Below, piece after piece: positions 9,412 to 17,010 of a DNA stretch of 64,000 nt. Under the pieces are notes generated by a model. The model saw only the letters and a list, made by a program, of their open reading frames with translations. It made no database searches and was not told where the DNA came from. The position numbers and the translations under genes are program-made. Every line of letters begins with the position of its first letter. Positions within the stretch are counted from its first letter, which is position 1. This DNA is from Microbulbifer marinus (GTDB lineage Bacteria > Pseudomonadota > Gammaproteobacteria > Pseudomonadales > Cellvibrionaceae), in assembly GCF_900107725.1 (NCBI RefSeq), contig NZ_FNQO01000003.1:434001-498000 (forward strand). Direction: 5' to 3'.

Positions 9412-10043
9412 GGGCGCTGCAGATCCGTAACGCCGTCGAAGAAATCCACCGCGCCGGTTTCCAGCGAGTATTCGGCCCCGACAATCAGCAACTCGTCCTT
9501 TTCCACCAGCTGTTCGAGAATCTGCGAGCCGCGGCGCAACTGATTCGCCGATGCGCGGATATTGGCGCGCACGGCGCTTGGCACCAGCTTGTCGACTTCC
9601 TTACTGGAAGCGGCATCCAGTAGCGGTTCAACGGCCGGCCGGATACGGTCTGCGATGGAGCGCAGGTTCGGTGAACGGGTCTCCTGCGGGCGCACCAGCT
9701 CTTCCAGCGTGGCCTGAATTGCACCGCAGTTGGAATGCCCCAGCACCACTACCAGCGGCGTGCCAAAGCGCTCGGCGGCAAACTCGACACTGCCAATCTG
9801 CGATGGCGCCACCACGTTGCCGGCCACCCGAATCACGAACAGATCACCGAGTCCCTGGTCGAAAATCAGTTCTGCCGGGACCCGCGAATCCGAGCAGCCG
9901 AGAATGATCGCGAATGGCTCCTGCCCTGACACCAGCTCGCGACGTTTACTTTCGTTCGCGCCGGCGTGCTGCCCCTGCAGTCCGGCGGCAAACCGGCGAT
10001 TGCCTTCCTGCAGTCGATGCAGCGCTTCCCGAGCCGATATCAT
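9408..10043 (-). CDS. can: Beta-class carbonic anhydrase
   Basis: This enzyme hydrates CO2 to bicarbonate in the cytoplasm. The 211-residue protein carries all zinc ligands and the catalytic dyad: Cys50-x-Asp52-x-Arg54 in GCSDSRVP, and His103 with Cys106 in GHSNCGA. The length and motif spacing match bacterial beta-carbonic anhydrases. The start is well supported by a GAGGGGAGG ribosome site about five bases before the ATG. It is the first gene of a two-gene unit with the small membrane protein downstream. The symbol follows E. coli usage. Confidence 0.93.
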   Translation of the reverse strand: MISAREALHRLQEGNRRFAAGLQGQHAGANESKRRELVSGQEPFAIILGCSDSRVPAELIFDQGLGDLFVIRVAGNVVAPSQIGSVEFAAERFGTPLVVVLGHSNCGAIQATLEELVRPQETRSPNLRSIADRIRPAVEPLLDAASSKEVDKLVPSAVRANIRASANQLRRGSQILEQLVEKDELLIVGAEYSLETGAVDFFDGVTDLQRP

Positions 10044-10328
10044 ATTGACCTCCCCTCAGAGACAAATGGCTGGATTGGAAAAATTTCGGCAAAGCATACA
10101 CAAATTTTTCCGCAATTGTGCCACCACTCTGCGGATCGGTTCACATTGTTGCGCGAAGCCAAACAGGAAAAGTGCCGCGAATGCCTGCTGCGCTTTCGCG
10201 GAACAAAAAAAGCGCACACGAGGGACACCGGTGTAGGTTGCCGATACACAGCCGACAGCCGGCGCCATAACCCGACTAGATGGCGAATGCCGTGCTGCCT
10301 GCGCGCCCCTGCGCTTCCGGTGTGAGAA

Positions 10329-10631
10329 TTAGCGCGGCCACTGCGGGCGGTAACTGATTACGAACGGCGAATAGGCGCCGGCACACCAGTTGCCATTGTC
10401 GAGCTGGTAGCAGTGGATACCCTGCTCCACACACTGTGCATAGCCGGCCATTGGCTGGTCATCGACGAGACAGGCGCGCGGGAAAGCCGGCCTTTCCGCG
10501 ACCGGCACCGTCCGATAGGTGTAGGCTTGCGGCTTGCCGCGCACGTCGTCCCAGAAACCATCGAAGTTGGCACCCGCACAGCCGCCGATCGTCAGCGCCA
10601 ATACCGGCACAAGGATGCTGCTATTTTTCAT
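10329..10631 (-). CDS. Small lipoprotein, unknown function
   Basis: This is a 100-residue predicted lipoprotein. The signal ends in the lipobox TIGGC with Cys18 as the lipidated residue. The mature part is rich in Cys, Tyr and Trp (WDDVRGKPQAYTYR, CVEQGIHCYQLDNGNWCAG), and at least four mature cysteines could form disulfides. The start ATG at 10631 lies inside the last codons of the upstream lipoprotein gene, so the two are translationally coupled. I do not recognise the family. Confidence 0.7.
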   Translation of the reverse strand: MKNSSILVPVLALTIGGCAGANFDGFWDDVRGKPQAYTYRTVPVAERPAFPRACLVDDQPMAGYAQCVEQGIHCYQLDNGNWCAGAYSPFVISYRPQWPR

Positions 10632-10920
10632 AATCGATACACCGACGGCCGCCAGAAATATCAAAGCACTTGGCTGTAGGTGGACAGATGGAACCGGGAG
10701 CCAGCTCCTCGGCGTCCCCAGGGCAGACAGATTGACTGGATTGCTGGGCCGCGGGCGCCGCCGCAGGTGCCTGGTAATCGGCGGGTGCCCGATATTCCGC
10801 TGCTCGCGGAATCGGTCTGCTGTTTGGATAGACCACTTGATCGCGGGTATCGGCAACGCCACAGCCCGTGAGTAGTGTCGCGGTGGCGAGAGCGGAAAAA
10901 ACTATCGCACGATGTCGCAT
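10621..10920 (-). CDS. Small lipoprotein, unknown function
   Basis: This is a 99-residue predicted lipoprotein with the lipobox LLTGC (Cys20). The middle is a low-complexity Ala/Pro/Gln linker (about residues 45-62). The C-terminal part has four cysteines (CPGDAEELAPGSICPPTAKCFDISGGRRC) that look like a small disulfide-bonded domain. Its last codons overlap the start of the next lipoprotein gene by 11 bases. No family is recognised. Confidence 0.7.
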   Translation of the reverse strand: MRHRAIVFSALATATLLTGCGVADTRDQVVYPNSRPIPRAAEYRAPADYQAPAAAPAAQQSSQSVCPGDAEELAPGSICPPTAKCFDISGGRRCIDYEK

Positions 10921-11019
10921 AGGCTTCGTCTCCGTGTTTAGCGCTCTCCTCCGCTCTCCTCCACAGCGGAAGAGAGCGGCGAATACTCCGAGTCAAACCC
11001 CGAATAACGGCACCCGATA

Positions 11020-11289
11020 CTAGTAAACCCGCATCACCGGGAAAAACCAGCAGGCGGATCCCACCTTACCCACTTCACTATCCACAGAACAGTGGCGGCT
11101 GGCAGAGGGGGGCAAACGGGAATTGGGCTGGTAGTGACCGACTTCTACAAAATCGGCACTGTGGCTGGCGTCGTCGGGGTTGAAATAGAAGGGGTCATCT
11201 CTACCTGTATTCTCGACGGGAAGAAAAATGCAACCTTGCATTGCCAGTGCCGCCGCCAACGGCAAAGCGAATGTCCCTATGCGCTTCAT
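11020..11289 (-). CDS. Small lipoprotein, unknown function
   Basis: This is an 89-residue predicted lipoprotein with the lipobox AMQGC (Cys20). The mature part is short and polar, with two further cysteines (HCSVDSE and SACWFF). A GAGAGG ribosome site lies eight bases before the ATG. It is about 100 bases upstream of the other two lipoprotein genes on the same strand, and the three probably form one transcription unit. Function is unknown. Confidence 0.65.
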   Translation of the reverse strand: MKRIGTFALPLAAALAMQGCIFLPVENTGRDDPFYFNPDDASHSADFVEVGHYQPNSRLPPSASRHCSVDSEVGKVGSACWFFPVMRVY

Positions 11290-11508
11290 TTCCGAATACC
11301 TCTCGCTTTCAGAGCTGCGCTTTTGGTTGGTACATTTTCAGTTTAGCTGGCGGAGGTTTCGGCCTGTGCTGTTACGGAACGATTTATGCGCAAAATTCTT
11401 CATTTTGGTGAATTTACGCGCCAGCAACTTCAGTCGTTGATTTCCCGGCGGCCAGCAGCAACAAACAGCGCGTGATTTCGCACCGACGTTCGCTGGAATG
11501 TTAGTGGC

Positions 11509-11540
11509 AAAAAAAAAGCGGCCTCCTGGCCGCTTTTTTT
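11509..11540. terminator. Terminator after aceF (bidirectional form)
   Basis: The seven-base arms AGCGGCC (11517-11523) and GGCCGCT (11528-11534) enclose a TCCT loop, with an A run on one side and a T run on the other. It lies 17 bases past the aceF stop on the minus strand. Confidence 0.85.
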
Positions 11541-11556
11541 GTCGCTACTCAATCCA

Positions 11557-13215
11557 TCAAAGCAGCAGGCGTCGCACATCGCCAAGCACGCTGACCAGGT
11601 AGGTCATGAAACGGCCGGCGTCGCCACCGTTAACAGCCCGGTGGTCATAGGACAACGCCAGGGGCAACATCTGCCGTGGCACAAATTCCTTGCCATTCCA
11701 TACCGGCTTCACCGCCAGCTTGGACACGCCGAGGATCCCCACTTCCGGTGAATTGACGATCGGCGTAAAGCCGGTGCCGCCAATGGCGCCGAGACTGGAG
11801 ATAGTGAAACACGCACCCTGCATATCGCGCGGCTTCAGCTTGCCATCGCGGGCGGCAATCGCCATCGCGGTAGCCTCTTCCGCCAGTTCGTACAGGCCTT
11901 TCTTGTCCACGTCACGGATTACCGGGACCATCAGCCCCTTGGGCGTGTCTACCGCCATGCCGACGTGCACGTAGTCCTTGCGCACTATGTGTTCGCCGTC
12001 GTTGTGCAACGACACATTGAAGCTCGGCTCCTCGCGCAGGGCTGCGGCTACTGCCTTGAGCAGGAAGGGCACCGGCGTCAGTTTCACACCGCGCTTTTCC
12101 GCCTCTGCTTTCATGGACTTGCGGAAATCTTCCAGCTCGGTGATGTCCGCATCGTCGAACTGGGTAACGTGCGGCACGTTCAGCCAGTTGCGGGACATGT
12201 TGGCCGCGGTGATCTTGTGGATCTTGGTCATCGCCTCGACGTTGACCGGGCCAAACTGGCTGAAGTCGATCTCCGGCATCGGCGCTATGCCAATACCGCC
12301 GCCGACACCAACCGCACCGCTCTCGGCTTTCTTGACCTGCTCCTTGATATAGGCGTGCAGATCGTCCTTGGTGACACGATTGCGGGGGCCGGTGGGCTTC
12401 ACCTTGTTCAGGGTCACACCCAGCTCTCGGGCCAGCTTGCGCACCGCCGGACCGGCATACACCTCCGCGGAGGGCGTGAGGTCGCGCTCCAGGTGATGAT
12501 CTTTCTGCGGTGCGGCGGGCGGCTCTTGTGACAGCGCCGAGGGCTCCTGGCTGGCAGCCGGCGCCGGTGCCGGTGCCGGTGCGGACGGTGCCGGAGCGGC
12601 GGCTGGCGCCGCGCCGCCGGCAACAGTTTTCATCACGCCAATCACGTCGCCGGTCGAGACCTTGTCACCTTCCTTCACGGAAATGGACACGATGGTGCCC
12701 GCCGCCGGCGAAGGTACGTCCATCGAGGCCTTGTCGCCTTCCACCACGATCAGGGAATCGCCCTCGCCCACTTCGTCGCCGGCGGAGACGGTGATTTCGA
12801 TCACGTCCACCGCATCGGCGCCGCCGAGGTCGGGCACTTTGATTTCCTGTTCGGTGGCTTCACCAGCCGGGGCAGGAGTTTCCTCCGCCGGTGCCGGCGC
12901 AGCCTCGGCCTCCGGCTCAGCTGCGGGCTCCTCGCCAGCCTCTTCGGCAGTTTCGCCAGCGGCTTCCTCGCCGGCCGCCTCGGTTTCGATCTCACCGATC
13001 ACGTCACCTTCGGAGACCTTGTCGCCCTCTTTTACGCTGAGGCTCAGGATCTTGCCGGCCACCGGAGCCGGCACATCCATGGAGGCCTTGTCACCCTCCA
13101 CCACAATCAGCGCATCCTCTTCCGCAACCGTGTCCCCCACTGCAACGGAAATTTCAATCACGTCTACCTGATCGGCGCCGCCGAGATCAGGCACTTTAAT
13201 GACTTGTTTTGCCAT
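11557..13215 (-). CDS. aceF: Dihydrolipoamide acetyltransferase, E2 of pyruvate dehydrogenase
   Basis: This is the 552-residue core of the pyruvate dehydrogenase complex. It takes the acetyl group from E1 on its lipoyl arms and passes it to CoA. Two lipoyl domains are present, with lipoyl lysines at Lys43 and Lys162 (both in EGDKASMDVP), joined by long Ala/Pro/Glu linkers. A peripheral subunit-binding domain follows (about 260-300, AVRKLARELGV), then the catalytic domain with His525 in YDHRAVNGGDAGRF. An Asn stands where E. coli has Asp, as I recall for the Pseudomonas-type enzyme. It lies 30 bases after aceE. No E3 gene follows. Confidence 0.96.
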   Translation of the reverse strand: MAKQVIKVPDLGGADQVDVIEISVAVGDTVAEEDALIVVEGDKASMDVPAPVAGKILSLSVKEGDKVSEGDVIGEIETEAAGEEAAGETAEEAGEEPAAEPEAEAAPAPAEETPAPAGEATEQEIKVPDLGGADAVDVIEITVSAGDEVGEGDSLIVVEGDKASMDVPSPAAGTIVSISVKEGDKVSTGDVIGVMKTVAGGAAPAAAPAPSAPAPAPAPAASQEPSALSQEPPAAPQKDHHLERDLTPSAEVYAGPAVRKLARELGVTLNKVKPTGPRNRVTKDDLHAYIKEQVKKAESGAVGVGGGIGIAPMPEIDFSQFGPVNVEAMTKIHKITAANMSRNWLNVPHVTQFDDADITELEDFRKSMKAEAEKRGVKLTPVPFLLKAVAAALREEPSFNVSLHNDGEHIVRKDYVHVGMAVDTPKGLMVPVIRDVDKKGLYELAEEATAMAIAARDGKLKPRDMQGACFTISSLGAIGGTGFTPIVNSPEVGILGVSKLAVKPVWNGKEFVPRQMLPLALSYDHRAVNGGDAGRFMTYLVSVLGDVRRLLL

Positions 13216-13245
13216 GTTTTTTGCCTTCTTCCTTATCAGCGGACC

Positions 13246-15915
13246 TTAAACCAGGCGCGGGTTTACTTTTTCCGCGTCAACGTTCAGTTTCTTGATGGCA
13301 TCTGCAACCTCGCTGGCGTCGATCACGCCCTGCTTGGCGAGGCCGGTCAGCGCGGCGATGGTGACGTAGTTGCGATCCACCTCGAAGAAGCGGCGCAGCT
13401 GCTCGCGGCTGTCACTGCGGCCGAAGCCGTCGGTGCCCAAGGCGATCGTGTCACCGTCGATAAACTCGCGCAGCGGCTCCACATAGGCGCGGATGTAGTC
13501 GGTGGAAATGACCACCGGCGTCTCGTTGCCTTCAAACTGCTCACTGATCCACGCTTTGCGCGGCGTCTCGGTCGGGTGCAGCATGTTCCAGCGCGCCACG
13601 TCCTGGCCTTCGCGGGCCGCCTCGGTGGCGGAAGTCAGGTTCCACACGTCGGAGGTCACGCCGAACTGGTCGGCGAGGATATCCGCAGCCGCCAGTACTT
13701 CGCGCAGGATGGAACCGGCACCCACCAGCTGTACATGCTTCTTCGCCGCCTTGCCCTTGCCGGGCTTGCGGGAATCACCTTCCAGCTTGTAGATACCGCG
13801 GATGATGCCTTCCTCGACACCCTGCGGCATTTCCGGCTGCAGGTAGTTTTCGTTCTCGATGGTGACGTAGTAGAAGAGGTTTTTCTGCTCTTCGTACATC
13901 TCCTTCAGGCCGTGATGCATGATCACTGCCAGGTCATAACCGTAGGCCGGGTCATAGCTCTTACAGTTGGGGATGGTGGCAGACAGCACGTGGCTGTGAC
14001 CATCCTGGTGCTGCAGGCCTTCGCCGTTCAGCGTCGTGCGGCCGGCGGTAGCACCAACGAGGAAGCCGCGCGCCTGCATGTCGCCGGCAGCCCAAGCCAG
14101 GTCGCCGATGCGCTGGAAGCCGAACATCGAGTAGTAGATGTAGAAAGGCACCATGGGTACGCCGTGGTTGGAGTACGCCGTGGCCAGTGCCATCCATGCG
14201 GACATGGCGCCGGCCTCGTTGATGCCCTCTTCCAGCACCTGACCTTTCTTGTCTTCCTTGTAATACATGATCTGGCCGTGGTCGACCGGGGTGTATTTCT
14301 GCCCCTGGGAGGAGTAGATACCCAGCTGGCGGAACAGGCCTTCCATACCGAAGGTACGGGCTTCGTCGGGCACGATGGGTGCCACGTTCTTGCCCATCTT
14401 CTTGTCTTTCACCAAGACAGACAGCGCGCGCACGAATGCCATGGTGGTGGAAATTTCGCGATCACCGGAACCTTTGGTCAGCGCGCTGAAGGCGTCCAGT
14501 TCCGGGATTTCCAGCTTCGCCACCTCGGTGCTACGGGACGGTACCGGCCCACCCAGCGCCTTGCGGCGCTCGGCCATGTATTTCATTTCCGGGCTGTCCG
14601 GCGCCGGGCGGTAGTACGGAACTTCCTCGATTTCCTTGTCGGTAATCGGGATCGCGAAGCGGTCGCGGAAGCGCTTCAGCGCCTCAGTGTCCATCTTCTT
14701 GACGTTGTGGGTATCCATCGCCGCTTCACCGGCAGCGCCCAGGCCGTAGCCTTTGACGGTCTGCGCCAGGATTACGGTGGGCTTGCCCTTGCTCGCCATG
14801 GCCTCGGCGTACGCCGCGTAGACCTTGTAGGGGTCGTGGCCACCGCGGTTCAGCTTCATGATCTCGTCGTCGGACATGTCCTTGACCATCTCGAGCAGTT
14901 CCGGGTACTTGCCGAAGAAATGCTCGCGGGTGTAAGCGCCGCCGTTGGCCTTGAAGTTCTGCATCTCGCCATCGACCACTTCGTCCATGACTTTCTGCAG
15001 CAGGCCCTTGTCGTCTTTTTCCAGCAGCGGATCCCACAGGCGCCCCCACAGGACCTTGAGTACGTTCCAGCCGGCACCGCGGAAGACACCTTCCAGCTCC
15101 TGCACGATCTTGCCGTTGCCGCGCACCGGGCCGTCCAGGCGCTGCAGGTTGCAGTTGACCACGAACACCAGGTTTTCCAGATTCTCGCGACCGGCCATGG
15201 AAATGGCGCCCAGAGTTTCCGGCTCGTCACACTCGCCGTCACCGAGGAATGCCCACACCTTGCGGTCGCCGCGCGGGGACAGGCCGCGCGCGGACAGGTA
15301 GCGCATGATGTGCGCCTGGTAGATCGCCTGGATCGGGCCCAGGCCCATGGAAACGGTGGGGAACTGCCAGTATTCCGGCATCAGCCACGGGTGCGGGTAG
15401 GAGGACAGGCCGTTGCCGTTCACTTCGCGGCGGAAGTTGTCCAGCTGCTCCTCGTCGAAGCGGCCTTCCAGGTAGGAGCGGGCATAGATGCCCGGCGCGC
15501 TGTGGCCCTGGAAGAAGATCAGGTCGCCACGCTCTTCACCTTCATTACCGCGGAAGAAGTAGTTGAACGCCACATCGTACAGGGTTGCCGCCGAGGAGAA
15601 ACTCGCGATATGGCCACCCAGGCTGTCGCTGTTGGAGTTGGCGCGCACCACCATCGCCAGCGCGTTCCAGCGGATCAGGGAGCGGATACGGCGCTCCATG
15701 AACAGGTCGCCGGGCATGCGCTTTTCCGCCTGCGGCGGGATGGTGTTGCGATAGGGGGTAGTGATGGCCGCCGGCAGCTCCACGCCAGTATTGGTGGCGC
15801 GATCAGACAGCTGCTTCAGCAGGAACGCAGCGCGCTCTTTACCGCTGTGGCGGATCACCGCCTGCAGTGCATCCAGCCATTCCTGCGTTTCCTGAATGTC
15901 AGTTTCGTCTTGCAT
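13246..15915 (-). CDS. aceE: Pyruvate dehydrogenase E1 component (homodimeric type)
   Basis: This is an 889-residue thiamine diphosphate enzyme that decarboxylates pyruvate and acetylates the E2 lipoyl group. The length and one-chain form match the E. coli/Pseudomonas E1. The cofactor motif is visible around FLGDGECDEPETLGAI, and the active-site region around GRTTLNGEGLQHQDGHS. A TTG precedes the ATG by one codon; I chose the ATG at 15915, which has GAGGAG nine bases upstream. It is the first gene of aceE-aceF. A palindrome lies in the long upstream region; no pdhR-type gene is adjacent. Confidence 0.96.
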   Translation of the reverse strand: MQDETDIQETQEWLDALQAVIRHSGKERAAFLLKQLSDRATNTGVELPAAITTPYRNTIPPQAEKRMPGDLFMERRIRSLIRWNALAMVVRANSNSDSLGGHIASFSSAATLYDVAFNYFFRGNEGEERGDLIFFQGHSAPGIYARSYLEGRFDEEQLDNFRREVNGNGLSSYPHPWLMPEYWQFPTVSMGLGPIQAIYQAHIMRYLSARGLSPRGDRKVWAFLGDGECDEPETLGAISMAGRENLENLVFVVNCNLQRLDGPVRGNGKIVQELEGVFRGAGWNVLKVLWGRLWDPLLEKDDKGLLQKVMDEVVDGEMQNFKANGGAYTREHFFGKYPELLEMVKDMSDDEIMKLNRGGHDPYKVYAAYAEAMASKGKPTVILAQTVKGYGLGAAGEAAMDTHNVKKMDTEALKRFRDRFAIPITDKEIEEVPYYRPAPDSPEMKYMAERRKALGGPVPSRSTEVAKLEIPELDAFSALTKGSGDREISTTMAFVRALSVLVKDKKMGKNVAPIVPDEARTFGMEGLFRQLGIYSSQGQKYTPVDHGQIMYYKEDKKGQVLEEGINEAGAMSAWMALATAYSNHGVPMVPFYIYYSMFGFQRIGDLAWAAGDMQARGFLVGATAGRTTLNGEGLQHQDGHSHVLSATIPNCKSYDPAYGYDLAVIMHHGLKEMYEEQKNLFYYVTIENENYLQPEMPQGVEEGIIRGIYKLEGDSRKPGKGKAAKKHVQLVGAGSILREVLAAADILADQFGVTSDVWNLTSATEAAREGQDVARWNMLHPTETPRKAWISEQFEGNETPVVISTDYIRAYVEPLREFIDGDTIALGTDGFGRSDSREQLRRFFEVDRNYVTIAALTGLAKQGVIDASEVADAIKKLNVDAEKVNPRLV

Positions 15916-16422
15916 CAAACAATGCTCCTCGGCGAATTGTGCGACGTCGAGTCGGGGTCTTATTTCAGAGTAATCAGAGTAAATTTCGGCAAACGGGCAA
16001 AGTACAGAGCAGGCAGAAAATTGCTTCCTTTTTTCGGCAGTTCCGCCAAATCACCACCATCGTTGGCGGAAATGCAAAGTTGCGGGAACCGGTGAACCGG
16101 TACATGACCTCGCTCAACGGTTTCTCTGCGCACTTCTGCGGCGGAGAAGGGGAAACGGCGCCTGTCTAATGCCGTGATTCTTTATCTTTGACTGTGATTC
16201 TAGACCGGGCATGGCGCCGCGACGGCGGCCGAATAATCCTCCCGGGCTTATTAGCGGGAGCGATTGTAGTATTACTACAAAACTTTTTCCAGACAGGACG
16301 ATTAGTAACAATTAAAACCAAATCGCAAAACAAATATTTGCCATTTCGCCCAATCAGCCGAAGATATTGCGGAAAAAAGCAGAAATTCAATTACAAAATC
16401 CAGTACTAAATTGATGCCCCGG
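15916..16422. promoter_or_regulatory. Long upstream region of aceE with a TTGTAGTA-T-TACTACAA palindrome
   Basis: These 507 bases contain no convincing gene; the short frames present look like chance. A perfect inverted repeat with eight-base arms and one central base occupies 16264-16280. The half-sites begin TTGT and end ACAA, a pattern common in GntR-family operators. It is about 350 bases from the aceE start, so it could belong to a distant promoter. The part from 16290 to 16410 is AT-rich. Confidence 0.45.
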
Positions 16423-17010
16423 TCACAGCTGCACCGACTCACCGCCGGGCAGGTACTCGGCGTAGACGACATAGCGCAGCGGCCCGCCGGGATTGATCGC
16501 ATCGAAGGGATAGCAGGTGACCAGCAGTAGCCCGGGCTCGGCGAAGATCGGCAGCTGTTCGCGCTCGCTGTCCACCACTCGGGTCGTGCTGACCCGGTAG
16601 CTGTGCCAGCGGCCACTGCTGTCCTGCAACTGTATCGGGCTGCCGGGCCGCAGGCGCTCCAGGTCACCGAAGTGGGTGTCGCGGTGTGCGGCAATCACCG
16701 TAGTGCGCGGTTCGGCGAGGTTGCCGGGCTCACCCGATCCCGCCAGCAGGCCCGGACCGAATGCCAGCGCCTGGCCACTGCCGCCGGCCAGCACCACCAG
16801 CGGTTCCTGTGCATCCAGCTGCAAGCGGGCCACCGGCCAGGTATCCGCCCACGGCCAGGGCTTTGCCGCGCCCCCCGTCTTGAGCTGCTCCTCCCAGGCA
16901 TCAGCAATCAGCACCTGGGCCAGCTCCGCCTTGGCCAGCAGCCAGGCCGCGCCGCCCAGCTGCCACAGCCCCGCGAGCAGACAGGCGGCGAATAGCATCG
17001 TGCGCAGCAT
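16423..17010 (-). CDS. Class GN sortase (marine proteobacterial type)
   Basis: This is a 195-residue membrane transpeptidase. One N-terminal membrane anchor (about residues 4-28) is followed by the sortase fold. The catalytic triad is visible: His109 (AAHRDTH), Cys166 (LLVTCYPF, the TLxTC-like signature) and Arg179 (GGPLRYVV). Sortases are rare in Gram-negative bacteria. This type is normally paired with a single VIT/vWA target, as it is here. The start ATG overlaps the stop of the target gene (TAATG), so the two are translationally coupled. It probably cleaves the C-terminal signal of that target in the periplasm; the acceptor is unknown. Confidence 0.93.
   Translation of the reverse strand: MLRTMLFAACLLAGLWQLGGAAWLLAKAELAQVLIADAWEEQLKTGGAAKPWPWADTWPVARLQLDAQEPLVVLAGGSGQALAFGPGLLAGSGEPGNLAEPRTTVIAAHRDTHFGDLERLRPGSPIQLQDSSGRWHSYRVSTTRVVDSEREQLPIFAEPGLLLVTCYPFDAINPGGPLRYVVYAEYLPGGESVQL

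Noticed and set aside
13204..16095. Very long plus-strand open frame opposite aceE
   Set aside because: It is the antisense shadow of a clear aceE gene; the high GC third positions keep the other frame open.
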